Positions 1 to 12,262 of a stretch of 64,000 nucleotides of DNA are shown here, piece after piece. The position numbers were made by a program, and so were the translations under genes. The stretch is from Lingula anatina (Eukaryota; Brachiopoda; Lingulata; Lingulida; Lingulidae): NCBI RefSeq assembly GCF_001039355.2, contig NW_019773903.1:30764-94763 (forward strand). Direction: 5' to 3'. Below the pieces are notes generated by a model. It did not search any database. It worked only from the letters and a program-made list of their open reading frames with translations, and was not told where the DNA came from. Numbering within the stretch: position 1 is the stretch's first letter; each line of letters starts with the position of its first letter.

Positions 1-1837
1 GAATCGGTGGTAGTTGACTCAGTGGTGGTCGAATCGGTGGTAGTGGACTCAGTTGTGGTAGAATCGGTGGTAGATGATTCAGTGGTAGTGCCGGTGGTTG
101 TTGATTCGGTAGTGGTAGACACTGTAAACAAAGAAGACCAGATATGATTTTTGGTCTGAATCTTGTCGGAACCTGTACTAGTAATAGCAATTAGTTAAAG
201 GGAAAAATATCATCTTAACGTTACAGTTGTTAAACATGTTCGTATTATTAGTTTAGATATTAAAACACTCACCAGTCGTTGTTGCTGTGCATGTTTCACA
301 CTGAAAGAATAAAGCAACACAATATTGAAACAAATTCTGTATATCGCTGCGATAATAATCGTAATGTCTCCAATTAAATTGTTAAATGATTGAATAAGAA
401 AGTTTTACGTCAAGTAATGCAAGGTTGTTAAACATCCACTTTTTATGAATGTACATGTATGATTACGACTTTTTTTGAAAACCATCTAACTGAATGTCCA
501 TAAACCATACTTCAAATTTCATTTTGCCGACGCGTCTGTGTAAAGTGTTTAAAAAGGAATGGCGTTGGTCTGCAGCAAAAAGTTATATCGTTTATTCTGT
601 ATAAATGAGTAAATGAATCAATATTTAAATCTTTCTCACTCCTAGAAATGAGGTTGCTATTTTCCCTGCTTGGTTAAGTATTTCCGATCTAAGAGATCCA
701 GGATAATAAAGGACTATTTCCACAAACATTTCACTCATTTACGGATTTTCTACATTTATCTTATGCTATCGTCTTATTAATAACATTATATTTATCATGA
801 TGTTTTATTTATATTGATCATTGCCTTTTTTTATTAAACATTCACTGAAATAAAAAAAAACGTTTAACTTACTGGAGAAGGGAAAAAAGAGACGTACATG
901 TAGCAGATGCACCTGCTGGCACACGTACCAGTCCCACAGCACCCGATAAGTATCGGTAGAGGGAAGACAGTTAAACATGCTGCTATGCAGGCGCTTTCTG
1001 TACCGCTGGCAGTCTTGATGGTAGCCAAGTTATAAAGATACACCTCTGAACAAGCTAGTAAGATTAAAAAATAAGAAAAAAAAAACACTTAATAAAATAG
1101 CATTATTTGTATTCCATTAAAAACAAATCTGAGCGAAAGAAAAACATCTTAAAACAAACCATTTAGTTATTACAATTTTGCTGAAGAAAAAAATAATAAC
1201 AATTAAAATACATTTTTCTCGAAAAGTGTCTCATATTGTATTCCATGGCCAAGCGTTCGGTATGACGTCTTGTACTGAATACACTTTCCATAAAATATAT
1301 CTGGACAAGAGTACTTACATGTAGTGTTACATTAGCTTCAAATGATTAACAAAAATTATTAAACCTTTATATAAAATCCCTCTATTAAGAAATATATGGG
1401 ATTCGCGTGGTGTTTTGACGTACATCTGATATGGTGAGAGATAAGAGTGAAAGGTTGTGTTATTACCTGTTTGTCCTTGTACAGTGCTTGGTGGAACTGA
1501 AAGAAAAAAGTGAATTAACATTAATGTTCTATCGATGATTATGTACAAATTGGGTCATTAGATGTTAAACAATAAAGTAGTAAATACATGTATATCAGTT
1601 GAAACCCCACATGATCAGAATCGAGTAAAACATGTAGGTTAGAAAAGAATAGTTTAACGACTGTTTGTTCGATTATATCTAATCTCTCACGTCATTTTTA
1701 CACTAAGTACAAAAATACAAAAACACTAAACATAGCTAACGTCAATTTGTTGCTTCCTATTCCAAGCACTCACCCAACGTTACAGAAATGTACAAAGTAA
1801 AGAGAAGATGCACGAACACTTTCACTGACAAACACAT
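1..1837 (-). CDS. Secreted 8-cysteine (CS-alpha-beta-like) peptide with Thr/Ser-rich stalk, copy A; 3' end off the window
   Basis: I assembled this minus-strand gene from splice signals. Exon 1 (1774-1837) encodes a signal peptide beginning MCLSVKVFVHLLFTLYIS. Exon 2 (1467-1496) is a ten-residue linker. Exon 3 (873-1054) is the Cys domain. Exon 4 (273-300) encodes CETCTATTT. Exon 5 (<1-121) encodes repeats of TTTES and TTTDS, a mucin-like O-glycosylation stalk. Every junction has AG/GT and phases match (1,1,0,1). Exon 3 has eight cysteines spaced C-x20-C-x3-C-x11-CC-x4-C-x3-C-x-C. The CxxxC/CxC pair and a GxC-x3-C stretch resemble the CS-alpha-beta fold of defensins, though the CC pair is not the usual invertebrate-defensin spacing. 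I cannot assign it to a named family. Secretion is well supported; antimicrobial, recognition or mucus roles are inference. The C-terminus lies beyond base 1. Confidence 0.72.
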
Positions 1838-1906
1838 CTTCAGCTGTGCTTCTGCTGTAGACATTACTGACTCTCTCCAGAATGAATACGTTAAAATCCC
1901 CGGTCG

Positions 1907-1914
1907 TTTATATA
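1907..1914 (-). promoter_or_regulatory. TATA box of Cys-rich gene copy A
   Basis: On the minus strand this reads TATATAAA, ending 70 bases before the ATG at 1837. The same box at the same distance occurs in copies B and C, so the core promoter is conserved even where the coding region has diverged. Confidence 0.6.
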
Positions 1915-2227
1915 GCCTGTCACCATACAGAATCTTATTTGCAGTCCACGCCCACTTTGTTGCTTACAAACGAAGCACGCGGTGTAACAAATGATACTAT
2001 CTTCCCGTTACTTTTTGTGCTGTGTGCTGTCTGTCACTGATAACTGTATAATAAATACTTCTACCCCATGATAAGATAAGATAAAATAGACATTGAATCA
2101 ATTTCAATTTCAAGGACAGTTAGCTACCACTGGATGTTAAATTCACGTAACTGAAAACGTTGGTTATATATATATATATACCACCACTTTTGTATTCACA
2201 GTTTATTGTGTTGCTTCGTATCCCGAT

Positions 2228-2494
2228 TGTTTGATTGTCAAGTTTGAGGGAGATACCACCTGCGCTGGCCTTATTAGCACTTCTGAGTCAGATTATCGAA
2301 ATCAAGTTTCTGCCCTTGTTTCATGGTGCTCTGAAAACGACCCCGAGCTCAACGTCAAAAAGACGTAAGAAATTATCGTAGTTTTTAGGAAAAATTTAAC
2401 AGAAATCTGTTATCTTATGCTAAATGGTTCCGAATTTGAAAAAGTTAGACATTTTAAATTTCTTGGCATACATATCTCTGATGATCTAAAATGA
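2228..2494 (+). pseudogene. Reverse-transcriptase remnant (LINE), copy A
   Basis: The plus-strand reading gives a typical end-of-palm/thumb stretch of a non-LTR retrotransposon RT: GDTTCAGLISTSESDYRNQV, then LVSWCSENDPELNVKKT, stop, EIIVVFRK, then VRHFKFLGIHISDDLK, stop. The order (YR.QV..L..WC..N, LNV.KT.E, FKFLGIHIS.DL) fits Rex1/CR1-like LINEs. In-frame stops and absence of the rest of RT show it is dead. The same remnant occurs in copy B, so it predates the split of the two copies. Confidence 0.7.
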
Positions 2495-4132
2495 CATATT
2501 ATTTCGTTTGACTATTCAAAAACAATCACAATGAAGTCATAAAAAAGGTGAAAAATATATGGGTACATTTACATCGACCTTCCATATTTTATTTATTACT
2601 GATCCTCTCTCTATCATTATTTTTAATATTGTGATGGCTAAAGAGATTTGCTCTGCACGTGTAATTCATGCTTATGAGTGACACACCCAAGGACAACACT
2701 CGGAAAAGGTGTGCAGTGGCAAAATGGCTGGAATATTCAGTATCAGACGCAAAATGTGATCGGTCGATGTATTGTGAAGTAAGTGTCAGTACATATAGTA
2801 TCATTTTTATGACGCGTTTAAGGATAGATACTTTAATAGACACTATCTAAAATGCATGGTTATCTTAGTTGTGGACCTGAATTGACAATCATTACTATCA
2901 AGTTTGAGAAAAAAAAACAACCTCTTCTTCCTCTAACCCACACTAACAATGGCATATAGCCCACGTCCCACTATGAATATGATATCTTCTCTTTAAAAAA
3001 AACATGATGTTGCATTATTTTATGACTATTGCCAGTATTTATACCGTGGCTGGGTAGTTTATCATAAAACGAATTTCTTTTTTTGCATTTAACGAAAATA
3101 TCTTTTCAGCAATTATTTGTATTTTACAGCATCAAATTGAAATATGCAGCAATATTGGACGTTTTTAAACTTAAAAACCTGCCTCTGTATGATAAGTCTA
3201 CCAGTAAAATACACGCGGAACAGAAAGGTACAATTTAAAACTGAAAGCGGCGTCAATGTCCGTCATCTTTTGTCAATGTGAGATGAGTATGCTGTGCTTG
3301 CCCGTAGAACAGGTACAAACAAATTTAGGAAGGTGGTGACCTGTGGTTAGATCACAATACCACGCTGTTAATTATTCATGCCACGTACTGCTCAAATTCT
3401 ATGTATATTTTCATGTTCCAAAATTGTGTGTAATAACATACAGTATATCTTCCCAATTTGGCAAAAGAGACACGAGATAATAAAGCATAGCAGACAAACG
3501 AATGATACTCGGCGTTTGAAATGATTTTTTTTACAAGTAATAATTTAGAGAATCAAGTCTAAAAGAGGTCTCTTATACACAGCTAGAGATGTTATGTGAC
3601 TGGGGCGACATATGATTATTCCATAATAAATTATGTCCGACGGAAATACATGTCTTAGCTGCGTATAAATACACGTGTACAGCTGGGAATCTAGGTCCGG
3701 GTGGGACAGCACATCCAAGGGGATGCATGTCCATTGGACAGATTTTCCTTGTGAACATGTATTACATTGCACGGGGCATACCCTCACATTTTATGCCTAC
3801 AAAATTTAATATTCACTTTTGCTCATTAATGAATTCCTCTGCACATATTTATCATTAAAAGATCAAGACATATAGTTTCTTGAAAAATAGGAAACTCCCC
3901 CCTCCCACTCCACAATCATATTTATATGTTGATTAATGTACTACAGTGAACAAATTGGGATGGGTGCCGGTTAGCGCCTTTTAACTGTGTTCAAATCTGA
4001 CCTGAACAGAATCGTTACATTTTGTCTATGGTGGCACTGAAATGGTTGATAAACTCCCAAAACACAATTTTAACTTCTTTGCACAGCTAACACAATTTCC
4101 CGCCATCGCTACTCAATGCGGTATAGTATTGC
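2495..4132. other. 5' flank of Cys-rich gene copy A, no gene seen
   Basis: AT-rich non-coding sequence that recurs almost unchanged at 6493-8130. I find no coding exon, tRNA or clear transposon end. The block stops at the single n at 4133. Confidence 0.6.
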
Positions 4133-4133
4133 A
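4133..4133. other. Assembly join (single n) between two versions of the same 4-kb block
   Basis: Sequence left of the n (to 4132) matches sequence ending near 8127. Sequence right of the n matches sequence starting near base 72. The join therefore runs from the 5' flank of one copy straight into the stalk exon of the other, as expected for two overlapping haplotype contigs placed end to end. Confidence 0.75.
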
Positions 4134-5842
4134 NAGATGATTCAGTGGTAGTGTCGGTGGTTGTTGATTCGGTAGTGGTAGACACTGTAAACAAAGAAGA
4201 CCAGATATGATTTTTGGTCTGAATCTTGTCGGAACCTGTACAAGTAATAGCAATTAGTTAAAGGGAAAAATATCATCTTAACGTTACAGTTGTTAAACAT
4301 GTTCGTATTATTAGTTTAGATATTAAAACACTCACCAGTCGTTGTTGCTGTGCATGTTTCACACTGAAAGAATAGAGCAACACAATATTGAAACAAATTC
4401 TGTATATCGCCGCGATAATCATCGTAATGTCTCCAATTAAATTGTTAAATGATTGAATAAGAAAGTTTAACGTCAAGTTATGCAAGGTTGTTAAACATCC
4501 ACTTTTTATGAATGTACATGTATGATTACGAATTTTTTGAAAACCATTTAACTGAATGTCCATAAACCATACTTCAAATTTCATTTTGCCGACGCGTCTG
4601 TGTAAAGTGTTTAAAAAGGAATGACGTTGGTCTGCAGCAAAAAGTTATATCGTTTATTCTGTATAAATGAGTAAATGAATCAATATTTAAATCTTTATCA
4701 CTCCTAGAAATGAGGTTGCTATTTTCCCTGCTTGGTTAAGTATTTCCGATCTAAGAGGTCCAGGATAATAAAGGACTATTTCCACAAACATTTCTTTCAT
4801 TTACGGATTTTCTACATTTATCTTACGCTACCCTCTTATTACATTATATTTATCATGATGTTTTATTTATATTGATCATTGTCTTTTTTTATTCAACATT
4901 CATTGAAATAAACAACGTTTAACTTACCGGGGGAGAACTTAAAGCGTAATAGCAGATGCACCTGCTGGCACACGCACCAGTCCCACAGCACCCGATAAGT
5001 ATCGGTAGAGGGAAGTTAGTTATACATGCTGCTATGCAGGCGTCTAATGTACCTGTGGCAGTGTAGATGGTAGCCGAGTCATAAAGATACACCTCTGAAC
5101 AAGCTAGTAAGATTAAAAAATAAGAAAAAAAAACACTTAATAAAATAGCATTATTTGTATTCCATTAAAAACAAATCTGAGCGAAAGAAAAACATCTTAA
5201 AACAAACCATTTAGTTATTACAATTTTGCTGAAGAAAAAAATAATAACAATTAAAATACATTTTTCTCGGTATGACGACTTGTACTGAATACACTTTCCT
5301 TAAAATATATCTGGACAAGAGTACTTAGTGTTACATTAGCTTCAAATGATTAACAAAAAGTATTAAACTTTTATATAAAATCCCTCTATTAAGAAATATA
5401 TGGGATTCGCGTGGTGTTTTGACGTATATCTGATATGGTGAGAGAGCGAGAGTGAAAGGTTGTGTTATTACCTGTCTGTCCTTGTACAGTGGTTGGTGGA
5501 ACTGAAAGAAAAAAGTGAATTAACATTAATGTTCTATCGATGTTTATGTACAAATTGGGTCATTAGATGTTAAAAAATAAAGTAGTAAATACATGTATAT
5601 CAGTGGAAACCCCACATGATCAGAATCAAGTAAAACATGTTGGTTAGAAAAGAATAGTTTAACGACTGTTTGTTCGATTATATCTAATCTCTCACATCAT
5701 TTTTACACTTAGTACAAAAATACAAAAACACTAAACATAGCTAACGTCAATTTGTTGCTTCCTATTCCAAGCACTCACCCAACGTTACAGAAATGTACAA
5801 AGTAAAGAGAAGATGCACGAACACTTTCACTGACAAACACAT
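4134..5842 (-). CDS. Secreted 8-cysteine (CS-alpha-beta-like) peptide with Thr/Ser-rich stalk, copy B; 3' end lost at the n
   Basis: Same five-exon structure as copy A: exon 1 5779-5842 (signal peptide, identical to A), exon 2 5472-5501, exon 3 4928-5103, exon 4 4336-4363, exon 5 4134-4184, interrupted by the n. The Cys domain keeps all eight cysteines, including CIAAC and GCCGTGACASRCICY, but is 58 rather than 60 codons. It differs from copy A at nine residues up to the last cysteine, and its C-terminal run (YALSSPP) is unlike that of A (MYVSFFPSP). The stalk exon again encodes TTTES/TTTDT units. Copies A and B are either alleles placed side by side or recent tandem duplicates. Confidence 0.72.
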
Positions 5843-5911
5843 CTTCAGCTGTGCTTCTGTTGTAGACATTACTGACTCTCTCCAGAATGAATATGTTAAA
5901 ATCCCCGGTCG

Positions 5912-5919
5912 TTTATATA
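5912..5919 (-). promoter_or_regulatory. TATA box of Cys-rich gene copy B
   Basis: TATATAAA on the minus strand, 70 bases upstream of the ATG at 5842, matching copies A and C. Confidence 0.6.
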
Positions 5920-6225
5920 GCCTGTCACCATACAGAATCTTATTTGCTGTCCACGCCCACTTTGTTGCTTACAAACGAAGCACGAGGTGTAACAAATGAT
6001 ACTATCTTCCCGTTACTTATGTGCTGTGTGCTGTCTGTCACTGATAACTGTATAATAAATACTTCTACCCCATGATAAGATAAGATAAAATAGACATTGA
6101 ATCAATTTCAATTTCAAGGACAGTTAGCTACCACTGGATGTTAAATTCACGTAACTGAAAACGTTGGTTATATATATATCACCACTTTTGTATTCACAGT
6201 TTATTGTGTTGCTTCGTATTCCGAT

Positions 6226-6492
6226 TGTTTGATTGTCAAGTTTAAGGAAGATACCACCTGCGCTGGCCTTATTAGCACTTCTGAGTCAGATTATCGAAAT
6301 CAAGTTTCTGCCCTTGTTTCATGGTGCTCTGAAAACGACCCCGAGCTCAACGTTAAAAAGACGTAAGAAATAATCGTAGTTTTTAGGAAAAATCCAACAG
6401 AAATCTGTTATCTTATGCTAAATGGTTCCGAATTTGAAAAAGTTAGACATTTTAAATTTCTTGGCATACATATCTCTGATGATCTAAAATGA
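6226..6492 (+). pseudogene. Reverse-transcriptase remnant (LINE), copy B
   Basis: Second copy of the dead Rex1/CR1-like RT fragment at 2228-2494, with the same two in-frame stops and a few base differences. It belongs to the duplicated or allelic block rather than being an independent insertion. Confidence 0.7.
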
Positions 6493-8130
6493 CATATTAT
6501 TTCGTTTGACTATTCAAAAACAATCACAATGAAGTCATAAAAAAGGTTAAAAATATATGGGTACATTTACATCGACCTTCCATATTTCATTTATTACTGA
6601 TCCTCTTTCTATAATTATTTTTAATATTGTGATGGCTAAAGAGATTTGCTCTGCACGTGTAATTCATGCTTATGAGTGACACACCCAAGGACAACACTCG
6701 GAAAAGGTGTGCAGTGGCAAAATGGCTGGAATATTCAGTATCAGACGCAAAATGTGATCGGTCGATGTATTGGGAAGTAAGTGTCAGTACATATAGTATC
6801 ATTTTTATGACGCGTTTAAGGATAGATACTTTAATAGACACTATCTAAAATGCATGGTTATCTTAGTTGTGGACCTGAATTGACAATCATTACTATCAAG
6901 TTTGAGAAAAAAAACCAACCTCTTCTTCCTCTAACCCACACTAACAATGGCATATAGCCCACGTCCCACTATGAATATGATATCTTCTCTTTAAAAAAAA
7001 CATGATGTTGCATTATTTTATGACTATTGCCAGTATTTATACCGTGGCTGGGTAGTTTATCATAAAACGAATTTCTTTTTTTGCATTTAACGAAAATATC
7101 TTTTCAGCAATTATTTGTATTTTACAGCATCAAATTGACATATGCAGCAATATTGGACGTTTTTAAACTTAAAAACCTGCCTCTGTATGATAAGTCTACC
7201 AGTAAAATACACGCGGAACAGAAAGGTACAATTTAAAACTGAAAGCGGCGTCAATGTCCGTCATCTTTTGTCAATGTGAGATGAGTATGCTGTGCTTGCC
7301 CGTAGAACAGGTACAAACAAATTTAGGAAGGTGATGACCTGTGGTTAGATCACAATACCACGCTGTTAATTATTCATGCCACGTGCTGCTCAAATTCTAT
7401 ATATATTGTCATGTTCCAGAACTGTGTGTAAAAACATACAGTATATCTTCCCAATTTGGCAAAAGAGACACGAGATAATAAAGCATAGCAGACAAACGAA
7501 TGATACTCGGCGTTTGAAATGAATTTTTTTACAAGTAATAATTTAGAGAATCAAGTCTAAAAGAGGTCTCTTATACACAGCTAGAGATGTTATGTGAATG
7601 GGGCGACATATGATTATTCCATAATAAATTATGTCCGACGGAAATATATGTCTTAGCTGCGTATAAATACACGTGTACAGCTGGGAATCTAGGTCCGGGT
7701 GGGACAGCACATCCAAGGGGATGCATGTCCATTGGACAGATTTTCCTTGTGAACATGTATTACATTGCACGGGGCATACCCTCACATTTTATGCCTACAA
7801 AATTTAATATTCACTTTTGCTCATTAATGAATTCCTCTGCACATATTTATCATTAAAAGATCAAGACATATAGTTTCTTGAAAAATAGGAAACTCCCCCC
7901 TCCCACTCCACAATCATATTTATATGTTGATTAATGTACTACAGTGAACAAATTGGGATGGGTGCCGGTTAGCGCCCTTTACCTGTGTTCAAATCTGACC
8001 TGAACAGAATCGTTACATTTTGTCTATGGTGGCACTGAAATGGTTGATAAACTCCCAAAACACAATTTTAACTTCTTTGCACAGCTAACACAATTTCCCG
8101 CCATCGCTACTCAATGCGGTATAGTATTGT
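6493..8130. other. 5' flank of Cys-rich gene copy B, no gene seen
   Basis: Near-identical to 2495-4132. No exon, RNA gene or repeat end recognised. Homology with the first block ends near 8128, after which the sequence is unique. Confidence 0.55.
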
Positions 8131-8453
8131 ATCTCAACATTAGGGGATTCGCCAATGCATGGATATTCTTTAAAAATATATGTAGATTATTCACAGAAAG
8201 ATTTTTGAAAAAATCAACAGTTTGGAGGAGAAGAAACTTAACCCACGGGCAGATATAAGACGCTATAGGGGTGGCTAAAAGTTGGCCGTTATCCATAAAA
8301 CTTCTCATTCGAGAATCCTTTGAAATGCTCTAGTATTTTCTTTGTGATTTGTTTCTTGTCATACTTTCATAAAGCTAGTACTTTTGAAGAGATGCATTTC
8401 TTTTAACCAAGCAGGTATGCTGTAAAATTGGCAACATGGAGAAAAACTTGCTT

Positions 8454-8585
8454 TCGTAAAAGCTTTAAAATTCCACACAAAATGTAGGGGAAGTGGCGGA
8501 TACGACCATAAATGCTTTCATTGCTTAGGGGGAGCCCGCCCAGCCGTCCTTTGCAATCGCCAAGAAGGTAGATCCCCCCACACAC
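8454..8585 (+). pseudogene. DIRS-like retroelement gag/zinc-knuckle remnant
   Basis: The plus-strand reading gives CRGSGGYDHKCFHCLGGARP followed by AVLC. A Cys/His cluster with GG and a P-A-x-x-C ending resembles the C-terminal zinc knuckle of DIRS-element ORF1 proteins. It sits about 150 bases before the RT fragment, where such a knuckle would lie if most of the element's middle had been deleted. A (CA)n run follows at 8577-8593. The assignment rests mainly on context. Confidence 0.4.
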
Positions 8586-8649
8586 ACACACACAACCCAA
8601 ACTATCCCACACGTGTAACAGGGGCCCTCCCGCAAACAACCAAGGTTCT

Positions 8650-9130
8650 CAAATGGCCAGTAGACCCCAACAAACTCAGTAGGTATTCGTCAGACTTCCC
8701 TTCTCTCCAATGGATTGCTGAAAATAAATTCAAAGCCCACCCTATGGTTCACATCCTTGATGACTTCCTGTTCGCAGCCCCTACCCTTCAAAAGTGTCAT
8801 CAGGTTCTTAAGGACTTTGCCGACTCTGCCGAGACTGATGTGCCGATAGAAAGTGATAAGACTTTTGGTCCTAGTGGGGTCCTATATGTACCCTTTGCGG
8901 GTATTTAGCTAGATACTGAATTGGTGGATAAGGTATCCAAGTGAAGGTCTCTCATCGATGAATTCCTTGCCCGTTCTAAAGTTACCTTCACTCAGTTGCA
9001 ATCTCTCATTGGTCTTCAGACGTCCAATGACCATTATATTATGCACTTAGTTCGGCATTTTGTATTGGCCCGTCTCAAAAATAACATTTTGTTTAAGTCG
9101 AATCACATCAATAATTGCAAGAATAACTTG
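8650..9130 (+). pseudogene. DIRS-like reverse transcriptase remnant
   Basis: The translation contains LQWIAENKFKAHP, then HILDDFLFAAP (the LDD catalytic turn of DIRS RT), KCHQVLKDF, DKTFGPSGVLYVPFAGI, LDTELVDKVSK and FTQLQSLIGL. This is the usual order in DIRS/Ngaro-type RTs (HLLDDFL..C..L..F..KT.GPS..L.FLGI.LDT..LIG.L). At least two in-frame stops and loss of the N-terminal fingers show it is inactive. Confidence 0.75.
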
Positions 9131-9214
9131 ACTGATCCCCTTCAGGTTCAATCATTCAAGCAGTCCGCTTCAGACATGTCCGACACTCCAACTCCCAGTT
9201 CACCTGTTACCACA

Positions 9215-10005
9215 AAGCTTGCTAGTGGACGCAGCACTGGAACCATCTTCAAAAAGGGCTTATGACAAGGCTTTTCACAATTTCTCATCGTTTCAGACAG
9301 TCACAATAGGTCTCCTCTCCCCACGCTTTCAAGTCACAATAGCTGACATATTGTTATATATTTCCCACCTGTCTGATAGAAAACTATCCCCTAACACGAT
9401 TGTGTCAGAAATCTCCAAATTGTGTTATTTCTACATACTGGCTGGTCACCATTCATAATTAAGAAAATGCTAATAGGTTGTCACAATTTGAGCCCATGTC
9501 CTGATTCTAGACTCCCCATTGCAGTTGGAGTGCTCCACAAACTAGTTCGGGCAACAGAATTTACTCTCTCCAACTCCTATACAATCTCCCTCTTCAAAGC
9601 AATGTACCCCACAGCTTTTCACGGGTTTCGGGCATCGGGCAGTAGAATGAATCATTTCCCAATACAAGCTTAACCGAAAGGGATCTAACAGTAATGGCTT
9701 TCAAGACGATCCTTTATGTGGGGTATATCAAATGGAGGGGAGACACACCAGGCCCACTTTTCTGTTATCCAAATGTTACACCCATCCACTGTGATGCATA
9801 TAACAAGCAGCTGGAGAAGGATATTCGTTTCTGCCATTTAGACTCTACAAAGACCACAGTTTCAGGACAGGGGCAGCATCTCTACAGAACAATTTATCAG
9901 ACGCTCAAATAAGACGGGTAAGGCGTTGGAACTAAGACTACTTCAAGAAGTACTTTCGTACACCCACATTGTGGTCTACCCAAGCAACTCAACAAACGGA
10001 TAAGT
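9215..10005 (+). pseudogene. DIRS-like tyrosine recombinase remnant
   Basis: Begins with LVDAALEPSSKRAYDKAFHN, a core-binding (SAM-like) start, and continues with YISHLSDRKLSPNTIVSEIS. After a frameshift come LPIAVGVLHKLV, SYTISLFKAMYPTAFHGF, PLFCYPN, NKQLEKDIRFCHLDSTK and AASLQNNLSDAQIRRVRRW. The order and spacing match the tyrosine recombinase of DIRS elements, which replaces a DDE integrase. The RxGE region after the first catalytic block is scrambled by a frameshift, and stops occur after RRW, so the enzyme is dead. Confidence 0.75.
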
Positions 10006-10328
10006 AGATACATGTAATAGGCCTACGTGCTTCGGCATTATGATGACATTGAAAGTTACTTTTTAGTCAATGGACATTTGTACTTGTACTTGTTTGAAAA
10101 ACTTTTCATTCATGCTTTACATTGTCTGTCTATTATAGCCAATTTTAAAGGATCCAGCAAGACATGCGGTTCCTCTCATTTTCCCTCTGAAAAGTTTCCT
10201 TTAACAATTATTCCCTATCTCTGTGGCTGTCCAACAAGACCCTAACCTCAATCTCTAATTAAGGATGGCAGGATGAAGAGCTCTACCCCGCGCTGTAAGG
10301 CCTATAGTCGTAACTAAAAGAGCGCCCC

Positions 10329-10640
10329 CCCCCCACCTCAAAATGGGAGTTGGGGTTGAGTAGCACTCCACAGGTGATCTGGCATCCACATTTCTCTAAA
10401 TAGGTATCTTCAAATCTCACTCAAAATTTTTATGGCTCGTCCGGTCGTCCTTTCAATACACAATGGCAGCCTTCATATCNCCCCCCCCCCCCCCACCTCA
10501 AAATGGGAGTTGGGGTTGAGTAGCACTCCACAGGTGATCTGGCATCCACATTTCTCTAAATAGGTATCTTCAAATCTCACTCAAAATTTTTATGGCTCGT
10601 CCGGTCGTCCTTTCAATACACAATGGCAGCCTTCATATCG
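10329..10640. repeat. Direct repeat of about 150 bp across an n (contig overlap)
   Basis: The poly-C tract followed by ACCTCAAAATGGGAGTTGGG and onwards (10322-10479) is repeated immediately after the n at 10480 (10481-10640), essentially identical. This looks like an unmerged contig overlap broken at a poly-C run rather than a biological duplication. Confidence 0.75.
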
Positions 10641-11529
10641 TGCTTGATATTTTGCTGAATTTGGATAAACATGTCTGGCTATAATGCACATTCGATTTAC
10701 GTTTGGTTTGCACAACTTTTGGCTTGCACAGTTTTTGTCTCACACAGTTTTCGGCTTACGCAGTTTTTGCGTGCGGCTGTTATCGGCTAAATTTCGAACA
10801 TCACGCTTGAATTTTTTCTATTCTTTTAATAGATACGTCTTATTATTTTAGTTTAGATCAAGGAGACACAAAAGCAGGGATAACGATGTAAAATATATAA
10901 TCAACCACCCCCGGCCTAGGGACGACCACAGCCCAAGCCACAATAAAATTCAGAAGAGCCGTTACAAATCCCTAATGATATGTTTATTCATCCCCGGCGT
11001 ATCGAGTTCCTAACTATGATGGCCAGGAAGTAACAATGTATGCATGTATATAATTGTCCACCCCAGGGATAGCCTGACCAATGGCAGCGTACATGTACCT
11101 GGCCGAGGCAACCCAGTCCCCTTTCCATTCTACCTCTATAGTACTTCACACCATACCAATGACTTAGAAAAACTCCTAGTTGCAAAATGCATTCCGTTTG
11201 CAAAATGCGTTTTCACGATTTTCTTTATATTGGTTAAAAATGAGTTGCAGTTGCAAAATGTGTGAAATAAGTCTTGATTTGAAAAGTAAACAACAAGTTA
11301 CACTGCAAACATATAGCCGATCTGATATCGTGAGGTACCTTTTTATGTACATGTACGGGAATTTCTGTGCCTCCCCACATCGTTTCTTCCCTTTGGCGCT
11401 CAAAATTATACTGATATTATTGGCATCGATACGCCTCTGCATTGTTACTGTAATACCGGTACTTACGGGAGTACTACTATACTTTAAGATTCATTATTAT
11501 GTTTAACGTGTATATGCTGACTTTCATCA

Positions 11530-11796
11530 CCCGCAAGAAAATGCAGTAGTATCGAAGTAGCAAAGAAGCATTAACGCAGTAGTGGTGTGGAGCATATTTG
11601 CAGTAGAAATGCAGTATAGCCTACAATTACATAGGGTTGTATAGAGGAGGAGCATTAATGCAGTAGATCAGCAGCATGATAGAAGCATGTTTCAAATATG
11701 CTAATTAGCTCCCACATCGAAGCAGATTTGAAGCATGTTTGCAGTATGATTGCAGTAATCTACTGCGCTGGAGTATCTACTTCGTTTTCGTGCGGG
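11530..11796 (+). mobile_element. GCAGTA-type MITE, copy 1
   Basis: Ends are CCCGCAAGAAAATGCAGTAG and CTACTTCGTTTTCGTGCGGG, near-perfect terminal inverted repeats. The interior is built from short words (GCAGTA, GCATATTTGCAG, GAAGCA, GAGCATTAATGCAG). It has no coding capacity. Further copies lie at 11980 (inverted), 14016 and 53174. Confidence 0.75.
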
Positions 11797-11979
11797 CAGG
11801 GTTTGGTACAAGTACCACGCACGTGTACAGTATCTATACTGTGTATAATGAGCGTGATCTTATGTTAAATCACGTTTAAAGACTTCGAAAACTATTTCAT
11901 CTACCAAACAAAAACAATGATGGGGTACAACTACATGTACTTGGGTATATATGTCCGACTAGGACATCGAACTGTCTGC

Positions 11980-12262
11980 CCCGCACGAAAACGCAGTAGA
12001 TGCTCCAGCGCAGTAGACTACTGCAATCATACTGCAAATATGCCTCAAATCTGCTTCGCATTGGGAGCTAATTAGCATATTTGAAACATGCTTCTATCAT
12101 GCTGCTAATCTACTGCATTAATGCTCCTCCTCTGTACAACCCTATGTAATTTTTGAAGTAGAATTGCAGTAGGGTATACTGCATTTCTACTGCAAATATG
12201 CTCCACACCACTACTGCGTTAATGCTTCTTTGCACTTCGATACTACTGCATTTTCGTGCGGG
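11980..12262 (-). mobile_element. GCAGTA-type MITE, copy 2 (inverted)
   Basis: Reverse orientation relative to copy 1, with both CCCGCA/TGCGGG ends present. With copy 1 it forms a roughly 730-bp palindrome around 183 bp of unrelated sequence. Confidence 0.75.

Noticed and set aside
1788-1994. Plus-strand frame repeated at 5793-5999 and mirrored at 16030-16254
   Set aside because: It is antisense to the signal-peptide exon and promoter of the Cys-rich genes. Its conservation comes from the real gene on the other strand.
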